Shown here piece after piece: positions 1-7,813 of a stretch of 64,000 bases of DNA. How positions within the stretch are numbered: position 1 is the stretch's first letter; each line of letters begins with the position of its first letter. A program made the translations under genes and the position numbers. The stretch is from Paenibacillus sp. FSL H7-0737 (GTDB taxonomy: Bacteria > Bacillota > Bacilli > Paenibacillales > Paenibacillaceae), in NCBI RefSeq assembly GCF_000758545.1, contig NZ_CP009279.1, positions 2,108,001-2,172,000 on the forward strand, written 5' to 3'. The notes under the pieces were generated by a model that did no database searches, was not told where the DNA came from, and worked only from the letters and a program-made list of their open reading frames with translations.

Positions 1-1
1 A

Positions 2-1339
2 GGCGCCAAATATAAGATTCCTGAGCTTGAAATCTTAGGAAATCACGTCGCACGTAAGAGTGCTGCGGTACTTGGCATCGCCCAGAAACAACAGCAGGAA
101 TTGATTGAAACGGCGATGACCGGACTGTTCGAGGATCTCGAAATGCCATTATCACGTATTCTTGCGGATATGGAGAAACAGGGGATTGCAGTCAACGAAG
201 GGGATCTTAAAGAATTAGGAAAAGAATTCGAAGCTCAGATTTCAAAGCTGGTCACCGAAATTTATGAAATTTGTGGCACAGAGTTTAATTTGAATTCACC
301 TAAGCAGTTGGGCGAGATCTTATTTGTAAAACTGGGTCTTCCTGTCGTCAAGAAGACGAAGACCGGATATTCAACAGACGCAGAGGTGCTGGAAAAGTTA
401 GCACCGTATCACGATGTGGTACGTTTGATTCTACAATATCGCACGATTGCCAAATTGCAATCCACCTATGTAGAGGGGCTACTCAAGGAAATTTCCCCGA
501 AAACAGGGAAGGTGCATACATTCTATCGGCAGACGATTGCTGCGACAGGACGGCTTAGCAGCCAATTTCCGAACCTGCAGAACATTCCAATCCGCTTAGA
601 AGAAGGACGTAAAATCCGTAAAGTGTTTGTTCCATCCGAACCGGGCTGGTCCATTCTGGCGGCGGACTATTCGCAGATTGAACTACGGGTACTTGCGCAC
701 ATCTCCGGTGATGAGCGGATGAAGGAAGCTTTTCTCCATGATATGGATATTCACACGAAGACAGCGATGGATGTATTTGGAGTTACCGCCGATCAGGTTG
801 ATAGCAATATGCGTCGTGCTGCTAAAGCCGTTAACTTTGGTATCGTGTACGGAATCAGTGATTATGGTCTGTCGCAGAACTTGAATATTCCTCGCAAAGA
901 AGCCGCTCAATTTATTGAGCAGTATTTTGAGGTATACCAAGGTGTACGTCGATATATGGATGATATTGTAGTTGATGCAAGGAAACATGGTTATGTAACC
1001 ACGCTGCTGGAACGCCGTCGTTACTTGCCTGAGATTAATGCGAAGAACTTTAATCTACGTTCTTTTGCGGAACGTACAGCAATGAACACACCTATACAAG
1101 GAACTGCCGCTGATATTATTAAGCTGGCGATGGTGCATATGGACAAGGCTCTATTTGAGCGTGGGCTAAAGAGCCGTATGTTGCTTCAGGTACATGATGA
1201 GCTTGTATTCGAGGTGCCAGAGGATGAAATGGAGCTTATGAAGACGCTTTTGCCGGAAGTAATGGGTGGAGCATTGCAGTTATCGGTGCCGCTTAAAGCA
1301 GAGGTAAGTTTTGGCAGCAACTGGTACGAAGCGAAATAG
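2..1339 (+). CDS. polA: DNA polymerase I, C-terminal part (5' end outside window)
   Basis: The frame is open from base 2, so only the C-terminal 445 or so residues are present; the exonuclease-like N-terminal part lies upstream of the window. Family A polymerase motifs are all visible: motif A (DYSQIELRVLAHISGDE, metal-binding Asp), motif B on the O-helix (RRAAKAVNFGIVYG) and motif C (LQVHDELVFEV, second metal Asp). The enzyme fills repair gaps and removes RNA primers during replication. It is followed by mutM after about 50 bases, the usual polA-mutM-ytaF-coaE order of Bacillota, which supports both the call and the chromosomal setting. An internal TTG at 101 could be mistaken for a start but is simply inside the gene. 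Confidence 0.97.
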   Translation, partial: GAKYKIPELEILGNHVARKSAAVLGIAQKQQQELIETAMTGLFEDLEMPLSRILADMEKQGIAVNEGDLKELGKEFEAQISKLVTEIYEICGTEFNLNSPKQLGEILFVKLGLPVVKKTKTGYSTDAEVLEKLAPYHDVVRLILQYRTIAKLQSTYVEGLLKEISPKTGKVHTFYRQTIAATGRLSSQFPNLQNIPIRLEEGRKIRKVFVPSEPGWSILAADYSQIELRVLAHISGDERMKEAFLHDMDIHTKTAMDVFGVTADQVDSNMRRAAKAVNFGIVYGISDYGLSQNLNIPRKEAAQFIEQYFEVYQGVRRYMDDIVVDARKHGYVTTLLERRRYLPEINAKNFNLRSFAERTAMNTPIQGTAADIIKLAMVHMDKALFERGLKSRMLLQVHDELVFEVPEDEMELMKTLLPEVMGGALQLSVPLKAEVSFGSNWYEAK

Positions 1340-1391
1340 GCTCCCTTTAAGGTGTGCATATCAGCTATAATGTAGTTGAGGTGAAGACATC

Positions 1392-2228
1392 ATGCCGGAA
1401 TTACCGGAAGTAGAGACAGTCAAGAGAACACTGAATGATTTAGTCAATGGAAAGCAGATAGAGAGTGTAACCGTCCGGTTGGCCCGGATTATTCAGCGGC
1501 CGGATGATATTCAGGCTTTTGCCAACCTGCTCGCAGGTCATAGCATTGTTAATGTTGAACGAAGAGGGAAATTTTTGCGCATCGTGTTAGACGGTCTGGT
1601 GCTGGTATCTCATTTACGGATGGAGGGCCGTTACGGACTTTTTTCGAACGAAGATCCACTGGACAAGCATACGCATGTGATATTCCATTTTACCGATGGC
1701 ACTGAGCTGCGTTACACGGATGTTCGTCAGTTTGGTACAATGCATCTTTTTCAGATTGGTGAAGACCTCCAACTGCCTCCTCTTAATAAGCTAGGACAGG
1801 AGCCGCTGGAGCCATCCTTTACGCCGGAGAGGTTTAAGCAGATTGTATCAGGCAAAAGCACAAAAATTAAATCGCTGCTGCTGAATCAGGAATATATCGT
1901 CGGCATAGGTAATATTTATGTAGATGAGTCGTTACATCGTGCAGGGATACATCCTGAAGTCAGCGCCAAAGACCTTTCGGACGAGCAACTTGATCAGCTG
2001 CATCACGCTATTGTCAGTACGCTGACGGAAGCGGTAAACGCTGGTGGTTCGTCTGTAAAATCATATGTGAATGGTCAAGGTGAGAGCGGCACTTATCAGC
2101 AGCAGCTGTTGATTTACGGTCGTAAAGATCAGCCGTGTAACCACTGTGGAACGATGATTGAGAAAACGGTTGTAGGTGGCCGCGGCACGCATTATTGTCC
2201 AAGCTGTCAGCGTAAGGTTGAAAACTGA
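1392..2228 (+). CDS. mutM: Formamidopyrimidine-DNA glycosylase (Fpg/MutM)
   Basis: Bifunctional base-excision repair enzyme that removes 8-oxoguanine and ring-opened purines and nicks the abasic site. The mature N-terminus PELPEVE carries the catalytic proline and the adjacent glutamate. The RRGKFL segment near residue 58 holds the conserved lysine. The C-terminus has the four-cysteine zinc finger (CNHC about 20 residues before CPSC) used for DNA binding. At 278 residues it has normal family length. It sits between polA and ytaF and probably shares a transcript with them. A GAGGTGA-type ribosome binding site lies just before the ATG. Confidence 0.97.
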   Translation: MPELPEVETVKRTLNDLVNGKQIESVTVRLARIIQRPDDIQAFANLLAGHSIVNVERRGKFLRIVLDGLVLVSHLRMEGRYGLFSNEDPLDKHTHVIFHFTDGTELRYTDVRQFGTMHLFQIGEDLQLPPLNKLGQEPLEPSFTPERFKQIVSGKSTKIKSLLLNQEYIVGIGNIYVDESLHRAGIHPEVSAKDLSDEQLDQLHHAIVSTLTEAVNAGGSSVKSYVNGQGESGTYQQQLLIYGRKDQPCNHCGTMIEKTVVGGRGTHYCPSCQRKVEN

Positions 2229-2355
2229 AGAAGTAATTAGGTTGGCACCCACTACTTGTCCCGCCCATATACTGTGTGAAGAATGCTTAATAGAGAACGG
2301 AAGCTGAATGAAGTGTATTCTGCAGTGTTCCGGTTCTTCACAGGAGGGATTGCGG

Positions 2356-3102
2356 GTGCTCAGCCCATTTTTTTCACTAATATTACTAGCTTTTGCTTTG
2401 AGTTTGGATGGTTTTGGCGTTGGTATTACATATGGACTGCGTAAAATGAAAATACCATTGCTCTCCATTCTGATTATCTCGCTTTGTTCGGGGGTAGTTA
2501 TCTGTGTATCTATGCAAGTGGGTGTTCTGCTTGCCAAGGTAGTGTCTCCACATGCAGCTTCTGAGGTTGGCGCTGTTATACTCGTGCTAATGGGGTGCTG
2601 GTCGCTCGTCCAGATGTTAATGCAGAAAGAGAAGGAACAGACAGGTGAGCGTAAAGTAGGTAGTGAAGAAAATGTGCTATCCACAGAAGCTCGGGCAGAG
2701 GTAGCTGTTGATACTGAAGATGTTGTAGAACAGGTTACCATGGCTCCTGAGCAGGCAAAGTCGGCTGTCTTTTCCCTTGAGTTACGACGATTGGGGATTG
2801 TTGTACAGATCTTACGTACTCCGTCTTCTGCAGATATGGATGATTCCGGGAGTATTTCTTCGATGGAGGCTATGCTGCTCGGGATTGCCCTCTCTCTAGA
2901 TGCTTTTGGAGCTGGACTTGGCGCAGCATTGCTGGGGTTCGATCCGATATGGACATCACTTACAATTGCTCTGTTTAGTGGTACATTTCTATTGCTGGGC
3001 ATGAAGACTGGATTAAGATTCGCCGGGAACTACTGGATGAAGCATGCTGCTGCACTACCCGCGTTATTATTAATTACAATGGGAATACTGAAGCTATTAT
3101 GA
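2356..3102 (+). CDS. ytaF: Sporulation membrane protein YtaF (MntP-like)
   Basis: Polytopic membrane protein of about 248 residues in the MntP/YtaF group of putative cation exporters; in Bacillus the gene belongs to the polA-coaE neighbourhood and is linked to sporulation. Two related halves are visible. Each has a helix with a conserved Asp (FALSLDGFGVG near the N-terminus and IALSLDAFGAG in the second half), separated by a charged loop rich in Glu and Lys. I choose the GTG at 2356 because AGGAGGG lies 7-13 bases upstream; the longer frame from 2308 would place that ribosome binding site inside the coding sequence. The transported ion cannot be determined from sequence. Confidence 0.85.
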   Translation: MLSPFFSLILLAFALSLDGFGVGITYGLRKMKIPLLSILIISLCSGVVICVSMQVGVLLAKVVSPHAASEVGAVILVLMGCWSLVQMLMQKEKEQTGERKVGSEENVLSTEARAEVAVDTEDVVEQVTMAPEQAKSAVFSLELRRLGIVVQILRTPSSADMDDSGSISSMEAMLLGIALSLDAFGAGLGAALLGFDPIWTSLTIALFSGTFLLLGMKTGLRFAGNYWMKHAAALPALLLITMGILKLL

Positions 3103-3111
3103 GGTGAGTAC

Positions 3112-3708
3112 ATGATTATTGGCTTAACCGGAGGCATTGCATCCGGAAAAAGCACGGTGTCCGCACTGCTTGTGAGCAAGGGAGCGAGGCTGGTTGACGC
3201 GGATGTGATCGCCAGAGAAGTTATGCTCCCCGGTCATGAGGTGCTGGCTGCGGCTGTGAAACAATTCGGAAGCGAGATCCTCTCTTCGGATGGCACACTG
3301 AATAGGGGCAAGCTGGGGGACATTGTATTTCAAAACCCGGCGGCCCTGCAAGCCCTGAACAATCTGACGCATCCCGCAATCCGGCGGGAGATTAAAGAAC
3401 GTATGAACAGCATGGAGGAAGAAGATCCAAAGAAGTTAACAATTGTGGATATCCCTCTTCTTTTCGAATCAGGACTCGAGAACATGTTCCATGAAATACT
3501 GGTGGTTTACGTGCCTCGTGAAGTGCAAATCGCTCGATTAATGGAACGTAACGGACTTTCTATAGAACAAGCAGAAGCACGCTTAAATGCACAGATGGAT
3601 ATTGAAGCGAAGCGTAACAAAGCGGACTATATCATTGACAACAGTGGCGAACTTGCGCACACTGAGCAACAGGTTGCTGTTCTTTGGGACAGGCTGGGCT
3701 TATCATGA
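3112..3708 (+). CDS. coaE: Dephospho-CoA kinase
   Basis: Catalyses the last step of coenzyme A synthesis, ATP-dependent phosphorylation of the ribose 3'-hydroxyl of dephospho-CoA, in the cytoplasm. The Walker A loop is at the very N-terminus (GLTGGIASGKST). The family signatures DADVIAREV and VDIPLLFESGL follow, and the C-terminal half has the RNKADYIIDNSG segment. Length (198 residues) is typical. It begins 9 bases after ytaF with a GAGGTGAG ribosome binding site. Its stop overlaps the start of the next gene (ATGA), indicating translational coupling. Confidence 0.96.
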   Translation: MIIGLTGGIASGKSTVSALLVSKGARLVDADVIAREVMLPGHEVLAAAVKQFGSEILSSDGTLNRGKLGDIVFQNPAALQALNNLTHPAIRREIKERMNSMEEEDPKKLTIVDIPLLFESGLENMFHEILVVYVPREVQIARLMERNGLSIEQAEARLNAQMDIEAKRNKADYIIDNSGELAHTEQQVAVLWDRLGLS

Positions 3709-4268
3709 AATGGTTACGTAAAAAAAGAGTCCTTCTTCTGTTATTCATTGGTTTTACTGCGATATTGTTTCTGAGTACGAACTGGATGTCCTGGTTTTAT
3801 CCGATCCATTATAAAGATGAGATCCGTAAGCACAGCGTTACGTACGATATTGACCCATTTCTAGTGGCTTCGATTATCCGAGTGGAAACGAACTTCAAAA
3901 CTGGACGAGAATCCAGAAAAGGTGCTATAGGTTTAATGCAGCTTATGCCGGATACCGCCAAATGGGCCCTTGAAAAGGCCAAGCTTCCTGATGTTTCTAT
4001 GGAGGAGCTAAAGCATGAACCATCAGCAAATATTGAATTAGGTACCTGGTATCTTTCAACATTATCCCGTCAATTCGAAGGTAAACCTACAGCGGTTATC
4101 GCTGCATATAATGCTGGACCGGGTAAAGTTCAAAAATGGCTGGATGAGGGGATCTGGGATGGAACGGATGCTACGATTAAGGATATTCCGTTTGGTGAAA
4201 CCCGCCATTATGTACAGCGCGTCAACTATTACTATGATCAGTACACGGATATTTACAACGAATTCTAA
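3705..4268 (+). CDS. Membrane-anchored lytic transglycosylase (SLT domain)
   Basis: A 187-residue protein with one N-terminal membrane segment (residues about 8-24) followed by a soluble goose-lysozyme-like SLT domain, so it should act on peptidoglycan outside the membrane. The catalytic glutamate is in SIIRVETNF, followed by the family signatures GAIGLMQLMP and AAYNAGPGKVQKW. The ATG at 3705 overlaps the coaE stop as ATGA; this is preferred over the in-frame codon at 3684, which lies inside coaE. A possible role in sporulation or wall turnover is inferred from the neighbourhood, not shown. It is followed by a strong hairpin that ends the operon. Confidence 0.9.
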   Translation: MKWLRKKRVLLLLFIGFTAILFLSTNWMSWFYPIHYKDEIRKHSVTYDIDPFLVASIIRVETNFKTGRESRKGAIGLMQLMPDTAKWALEKAKLPDVSMEELKHEPSANIELGTWYLSTLSRQFEGKPTAVIAAYNAGPGKVQKWLDEGIWDGTDATIKDIPFGETRHYVQRVNYYYDQYTDIYNEF

Positions 4269-4286
4269 AACCGTGTTATGTATAAA

Positions 4287-4326
4287 AAGAAGCATTAAAC
4301 GATCTTGCGATCGTTTAATACTTCTT
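4287..4326. terminator. Bidirectional terminator between the coaE operon and the SASP gene
   Basis: An 18-position inverted repeat with one mismatch and a four-base loop (TTGC at 4305-4308). A-rich and T-rich flanks on its two sides suit termination of both the rightward transglycosylase transcript and the leftward SASP transcript. Confidence 0.8.
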
Positions 4327-4347
4327 CAGTAAGCTTATGTGGACAGG

Positions 4348-4566
4348 TTATTTGTATTGACCTGCCAATTGTTGTTCTGCCAGGGTTACAAGACGTTTAG
4401 TGATGTAACCACCGATCGAACCATTTTCATAAGAAGTTTTATTGCCTTGGTAACCATCTGGGGAAAGCGTGATTCCGAGTTCTTGGGCAACTTCATATTT
4501 AAGTTGTTCCAAAGCACCACGGGAATTTGGAGCTACAAGGTTATTGGAGCTGTTGTTTTGGCTCAT
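4348..4566 (-). CDS. Alpha/beta-type small acid-soluble spore protein (SASP)
   Basis: A 72-residue DNA-binding protein of dormant spores that coats DNA and protects it from UV. The family pattern is visible: the GPR protease-cleavage region with the KYEVAQELGI segment, then GYQGNKTSYENGSIGGYITKR with the conserved glycines. A perfect AGGAGGTGA lies upstream on the minus strand. It is transcribed convergently to the transglycosylase gene and divergently from nrdR, and is expected to be read by a forespore sigma factor. This gene is direct evidence that the organism forms endospores. Confidence 0.95.
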   Translation of the reverse strand: MSQNNSSNNLVAPNSRGALEQLKYEVAQELGITLSPDGYQGNKTSYENGSIGGYITKRLVTLAEQQLAGQYK

Positions 4567-4730
4567 TGCTGTTCACCTCCTCTGTTGGTAACTGTATTAT
4601 GTGCCGGACTTGCCATAATCATTACAATAAAAAAACGGTGATTTCTGGAAAAAATGAAATAGCCCTTTAAAAGCCGGATGTTTAACATACCGGGACTAAA
4701 AACATTATGTAATAGGAAGTGATGAAGCTT

Positions 4731-5207
4731 ATGAAATGCCCTTACTGCGATCACACAAATACTAAAGTGCTCGACTCGCGACCAGCGAATGAGAATAAGT
4801 CCATCCGCCGCAGGCGTGAATGTGAGCGTTGCAGCAAACGGTTTACAACCTTTGAAATGATCGAGGAAACACCGTTAATCGTGATCAAAAAAGACGGCAG
4901 CCGCGAGGAGTTCAGCCGTGATAAAATACTGCGTGGTCTTATCCGTGCTTGCGAGAAACGCCCCGTCTCTGTAGAACGTCTAGAGAAGATCGTCTCTGAG
5001 GTAGAGAAATCCCTACGCGGTATCGCCGTAGCTGAGGTGGAGAGCCAACAGATCGGTGAATTGGTTATGGAGCAGCTCTATCCAGTAGATGAAGTCGCCT
5101 ATGTTCGCTTTGCATCCGTATACCGCCAGTTCAAGGATATTAACATGTTTATGAAGGAACTGAAGGGTCTGTTATCTAAGAGCACCGGAGATCTGGACAG
5201 ATTGTAG
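4731..5207 (+). CDS. nrdR: Transcriptional repressor NrdR
   Basis: Nucleotide-sensing repressor of ribonucleotide reductase genes. The N-terminal zinc ribbon has two Cys pairs (MKCPYC and CERCSKRF). The ATP-cone domain follows from about residue 47 ([16 protein letters not shown]). Length, about 158 residues, is normal. In-frame codons exist at 4719 (GTG) and 4722 (ATG), but NrdR proteins start MKCP, so I use the ATG at 4731. In Bacillus the gene lies close to dnaB-dnaI; here the next region is a tRNA unit and accessory DNA, so core synteny ends after this gene. Confidence 0.95.
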   Translation: MKCPYCDHTNTKVLDSRPANENKSIRRRRECERCSKRFTTFEMIEETPLIVIKKDGSREEFSRDKILRGLIRACEKRPVSVERLEKIVSEVEKSLRGIAVAEVESQQIGELVMEQLYPVDEVAYVRFASVYRQFKDINMFMKELKGLLSKSTGDLDRL

Positions 5208-5239
5208 AGTTGTGGCTAGTCTAATGACTAAAAAAAGTG

Positions 5240-5268
5240 TTGACAGCGAAGGCGATTTTTTATATTAT
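5240..5268 (+). promoter_or_regulatory. Sigma-A promoter of the tRNA unit
   Basis: A perfect -35 TTGACA (5240-5245) and -10 TATTAT (5263-5268) are separated by exactly 17 bases, upstream of the tRNA-Ala gene. Confidence 0.8.
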
Positions 5269-5366
5269 ATAGGAGTCGCCTACGGCGCTTGGATTTGTCA
5301 AAATGACTTAAATACACCGAACTAAATTTTAGAATGTGTGATTACATACATCTGAAAATTACGTTT

Positions 5367-5442
5367 GGGGCCATAGCTCAGCTGGGAGAGCGCATCGCTG
5401 GCAGCGATGAGGTCAGGGGTTCGATCCCCCTTGGCTCCACCA
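5367..5442 (+). tRNA. tRNA-Ala (anticodon GGC)
   Basis: A 76-base cloverleaf with acceptor GGGGCCA pairing TGGCTCC. The D arm contains AGCTCAGCTGGGAGAGC. The anticodon stem CATCG/CGATG encloses loop CTGGCAG, giving anticodon GGC. The T arm is GGGGTTCGATCCCCC. The terminal CCA is encoded. It is the first gene after the promoter at 5240. A truncated copy exists at 16707. Confidence 0.95.
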
Positions 5443-5452
5443 AACTTCATAT

Positions 5453-5525
5453 GGACTCTTAGCTCAGTTGGTAGAGCAGTAGACTCTTAATCTATTTGTC
5501 CAGGGTTCGAGCCCCTGAGAGTCCA
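5453..5525 (+). tRNA. tRNA-Lys (anticodon CTT)
   Basis: A 73-base cloverleaf with acceptor GGACTCT/AGAGTCC and anticodon stem GTAGA/TCTAT around loop CTCTTAA, so the anticodon is CTT. CCA is not encoded (the following bases are TCC). It lies 10 bases after tRNA-Ala in the same transcript. A near-identical copy with a damaged acceptor stem is at 16776. Confidence 0.93.
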
Positions 5526-5530
5526 TCCTA

Positions 5531-5560
5531 AAGAAACGGCAGAAATGCCGTTTCTTTTTT
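5531..5560 (+). terminator. Rho-independent terminator of the tRNA unit
   Basis: An 11-base-pair stem (AAGAAACGGCA with its complement) around a GAAA loop, followed by a T run. The same hairpin is conserved after the second tRNA-Lys copy near 16855-16885. Confidence 0.85.
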
Positions 5561-5617
5561 GTTGTTCAGGAAGCGGAGTGACTTTTTATTTGGTTTTGAT
5601 CGTGGTATAGTTTGGGT

Positions 5618-5757
5618 AGATAAATCTTACAATGCAAAGAGTGCCGTGCGGAAACACGGCTCCCAGTGCAATAGCCGCTTTTAAGGGCGGCGGCTTTCAG
5701 GTTTTACGGGCAGAAATAGACCGCATCCTTTGGACTAGGGCGGTCTATTTCTTTTTG
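5618..5757 (+). ncRNA. Candidate small RNA of unknown family
   Basis: No coding potential is seen, but the layout looks like a small transcript. A TATAGT -10 lies at 5606-5611 with a weak -35. It is followed by hairpin GCCGTG/CACGGC, then hairpin GCCGC/GCGGC, and finally a strong terminator stem (AAATAGACCGC with its complement, 5714-5750) with a T-rich tail. The -10, first hairpin and terminator are retained in the second copy (about 16940-17064), while the middle hairpin is degraded there. I recognise no Rfam family. It could also be the untranslated leader of a gene lost when the recombinase region decayed. Confidence 0.35.
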
Positions 5758-5768
5758 AGGTAATTTAG

Positions 5769-5965
5769 AAGCTCAATGCTAAAAAGGTAGAACAAGTTGA
5801 AATGCAGGCTCTCCAGACCTATATTCCTGTTTGGCGCGAGGTATTTAAGAAAGCTTCTACTGCTAAAAAGAAAATGATGCTTAGTACGATCATTGAGTGT
5901 GTTAGGGTTTACCGAGATTCAGTAGAACTGACGTTAAAATTGAACATTAGCTCGTTTTTAGCGAC
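5769..5965 (+). pseudogene. Remnant of a large serine recombinase (C-terminal end)
   Basis: The translated stretch beginning KLNAKKVEQ and continuing through VWREVFKKASTAKKKMML and IIECVRVYRDSVEL to NISSFL looks like the extreme C-terminal region of large serine site-specific recombinases. Those proteins end with a coiled-coil exit and a segment of the type W-x-x-x-F-x-x-A-x-x-x-x-K-K-x-M-L-x-x-I-I. An in-frame TAG at 5766 cuts it off upstream, and no resolvase or zinc domain is present, so it cannot be functional. Such genes normally lie at an end of the element they mobilise; this one lies 12 bases after the duplicated tRNA block. The frame runs on to 6107 but loses resemblance after about 5965. 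Confidence 0.6.
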
Positions 5966-6043
5966 TTCAAGTGTAAGTAGTCTAAAAGGTAATGATTATG
6001 ATTTGAAGGCTGGCAACCAAGTGCATGGCATTCATTATGGAAA

Positions 6044-6404
6044 TCAGTTTTCAGGCATTTTCCAGCCTAATTCATCATCCCACACGGCATCGATATCATC
6101 CAGGTGAACATGCCATTCCCCACCGTCTACTTTTCTACGTATCTCGGTCAAACATTTCAACCAATGAAATAAATCGTTCAGCAAATCTTCAATCTGATCC
6201 GTCATGGACAGCTTGGTAGCGCCAGCGAAGATCTCCGTTGATCTGGACGAATCGAATTTGTACACTGTGAAAGACTCCGCCCGGTCTTTCCCTTCAAAAT
6301 CCTGATCATAACGTTGGACAATGGCTGTGATTGCTTGTTGTTCGCTTTCTGTTAGGACGTATTCCCTCGTGCATGTGTAATAAATAGAAACACTGATAAG
6401 TCAT
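6044..6404 (-). pseudogene. Small hypothetical protein gene with a frameshift at its start
   Basis: A conserved-looking reading frame of about 115 codons runs to the stop at 6044 but has no usable start codon in frame. The ATG at 6404, which follows a G-rich stretch, is one base out of frame: removing one T from the ATGACTTATC start would fuse it to the long frame (ISVSIYYTCTREYVL...). The protein is acidic and rich in Asp, Glu and Trp near its end. I do not recognise the family. It may be translated from a non-standard start or, more simply, be a recent pseudogene. It lies just downstream of the HEAT-like gene and in the same orientation, so the two were probably co-transcribed. Confidence 0.5.
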
Positions 6405-6448
6405 TCCCCCCAAACATAGAAATGGATGCGATATCCAGTTCCTGTTTA

Positions 6449-7279
6449 TTACCCTCCAAAAGTCGAAAGCAAACTAGGCCAAACCTGCATTCTGGCGCCG
6501 CATGAAGGACAATTCATTTCCCCGGCCAAATACGGCAATTGGTTCAAAAAAGAGGAATCGCCCAGCTGATCGGCTCGCTCCGCCAGTATTTGATGTTCCG
6601 CTTCAACGAATGCCTCAACGGGAGTAACCTCATGTGCTGCCTGAAGGGGTTCGAATACCGGATCTTCCGCGAATGCTTGTATACGACCGCCTTCTCCGCT
6701 CGGCCACAAGTAAGCCTCTTGATTACATACTCCGCAAACGGCCACATATTCGTCGCCAGCCGTAAAATTCAGAAGCATGTTTGCCACGCTCTGGGATTCC
6801 CGATAAGCCGCGTCGGCAATGAGAACATATCTTTTTTCGGTATCGTTGCTTATTTCTTGTTTGGCGTAGGCCAACATCTCTGCAACAAGCGAAGCAAGCT
6901 CCGCTATCGCTTTTAAGTAAGATTGGTACATCTCCGCGCAAACCTCGTTTCCCGCTTCAGCAGCGAGTTCGTTCCAATCCGAGGGATACGGCTCAGATCT
7001 TGTTTTGTCATGACACGACTCGATAATCCCGCAAGTGATGTAGATTTCATGGCGCACTTCCATATTTTTTGATGCGAGAGCAAGTTTGGCCAGATAAGGT
7101 ACTGCCGCGTAAGTGACGGTATAGATCGTATTTTGGTGATATAAGTGCTCCTGGAATAGCTCGTCGAAAACTTCTTTATCGAAATCAAGCATCAGACGCT
7201 CCAACAGTTCAGGTACCATTTCGCCCGACTCGTAAGGACCGGTTAGCTTGCCCCACAGTTCGCTGTTTAATTGTAACAA
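6449..7279 (-). CDS. Hypothetical HEAT-like protein with a two-CxxC C-terminal region
   Basis: A 276-residue soluble protein. The N-terminal 100 residues (LWGKLTGPYESGEMVPELLE, then LYHQNTIYTVTYAAVPYLAK) resemble the helical-repeat proteins found as immunity partners in bacterial polymorphic toxin loci. The C-terminal third holds CGVC and CPSC pairs, as in a zinc-binding fold. There is no signal peptide or membrane segment. No toxin gene is visible next to it, so a lone or orphan immunity role is only a guess. It is the only apparently intact gene between the recombinase remnant and the large surface proteins. Confidence 0.6.
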   Translation of the reverse strand: MLQLNSELWGKLTGPYESGEMVPELLERLMLDFDKEVFDELFQEHLYHQNTIYTVTYAAVPYLAKLALASKNMEVRHEIYITCGIIESCHDKTRSEPYPSDWNELAAEAGNEVCAEMYQSYLKAIAELASLVAEMLAYAKQEISNDTEKRYVLIADAAYRESQSVANMLLNFTAGDEYVAVCGVCNQEAYLWPSGEGGRIQAFAEDPVFEPLQAAHEVTPVEAFVEAEHQILAERADQLGDSSFLNQLPYLAGEMNCPSCGARMQVWPSLLSTFGG

Positions 7280-7813
7280 GAGGAATCACTCCCATCCCTA
7301 TTCAAGTGGATACATTTTCTATATTATCCTATAAGATCGGCGGGTCCTGAATAGGGCAACGGATATACTCCCCCTCGAGAATAGGGCTTAAAGCCTAGGA
7401 CGATTCCCCTTAATTCCACATCAAATGCCAAGATTTGTTCATGGGTCTAGTCGTTTTAGACTCCCGTGACGGGTAGACGGAGAATGTGCAGGGCGTAGCG
7501 TATCCCCCTAGGCTCTATTTCCATAACATGAAGAAAAGCCAATTCTACTGAAATGGCTTTTTTCTTTTTCACTACTCTTCGAAAGGATCACGATTTTGTA
7601 CTATTAATTAGCATGAGATATGACAGAAATGTTGGCATGCTTGATTCACTATAGAAGGCCGAATGTCCACATTTGTATATGTATTGTAAAGATAAGTATA
7701 TCGATGAAACGAATGCCCCTACTTATAATAAAATTGCTGCAGCAGTTGAGCATGGAGGGTCATGCGGTAAGCTGGAGTAAATTTCGAGCTAATAAACAAC
7801 GGGGGGGATCGTA
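7280..7813. other. Gene-poor stretch with coding debris and one hairpin
   Basis: No intact gene is supported. Two short stretches read like protein debris: minus-strand codons at 7324-7446 (beginning THEQILAFDVELRG, no start codon) and plus-strand codons at 7655-7780 (containing DETNAPTYNKIAAAVEHGG, also without a start). A possible 64-codon frame at 7620-7814 has no convincing ribosome binding site and I do not accept it. The stretch probably contains the promoter of the next gene, but I see no clear -35/-10 pair. Confidence 0.4.
7534..7569. terminator. Probable intrinsic terminator
   Basis: An eight-base-pair stem AAAAGCCA/TGGCTTTT with a 12-base loop, followed by a T-rich run with one C. 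It lies upstream of the GH20-SLH gene and would insulate it from readthrough. Confidence 0.55.

Larger units (their letters stand above)
5385..5757 (+). repeat. First copy of a duplicated tRNA/small-RNA block
   Basis: From the D loop of tRNA-Ala through tRNA-Lys, its terminator and the downstream hairpin ending in GCGGTCTATTT, this stretch is repeated in direct orientation at 16707-17064 with scattered substitutions and short gaps. This copy appears intact; the distal copy carries the damage. The two copies bracket about 11 kb of accessory DNA. Confidence 0.85.

Noticed and set aside
2061..3002. A 313-codon minus-strand open frame over mutM and ytaF
   Set aside because: It is antisense to two well-supported genes, Ser/Thr-rich and without a ribosome binding site or domain.
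5640..5757. T-box or other known riboswitch
   Set aside because: No T-box consensus (AGGGTGGNACCGCG) or other riboswitch core that I recognise, and no downstream gene to regulate; kept only as a candidate small RNA.
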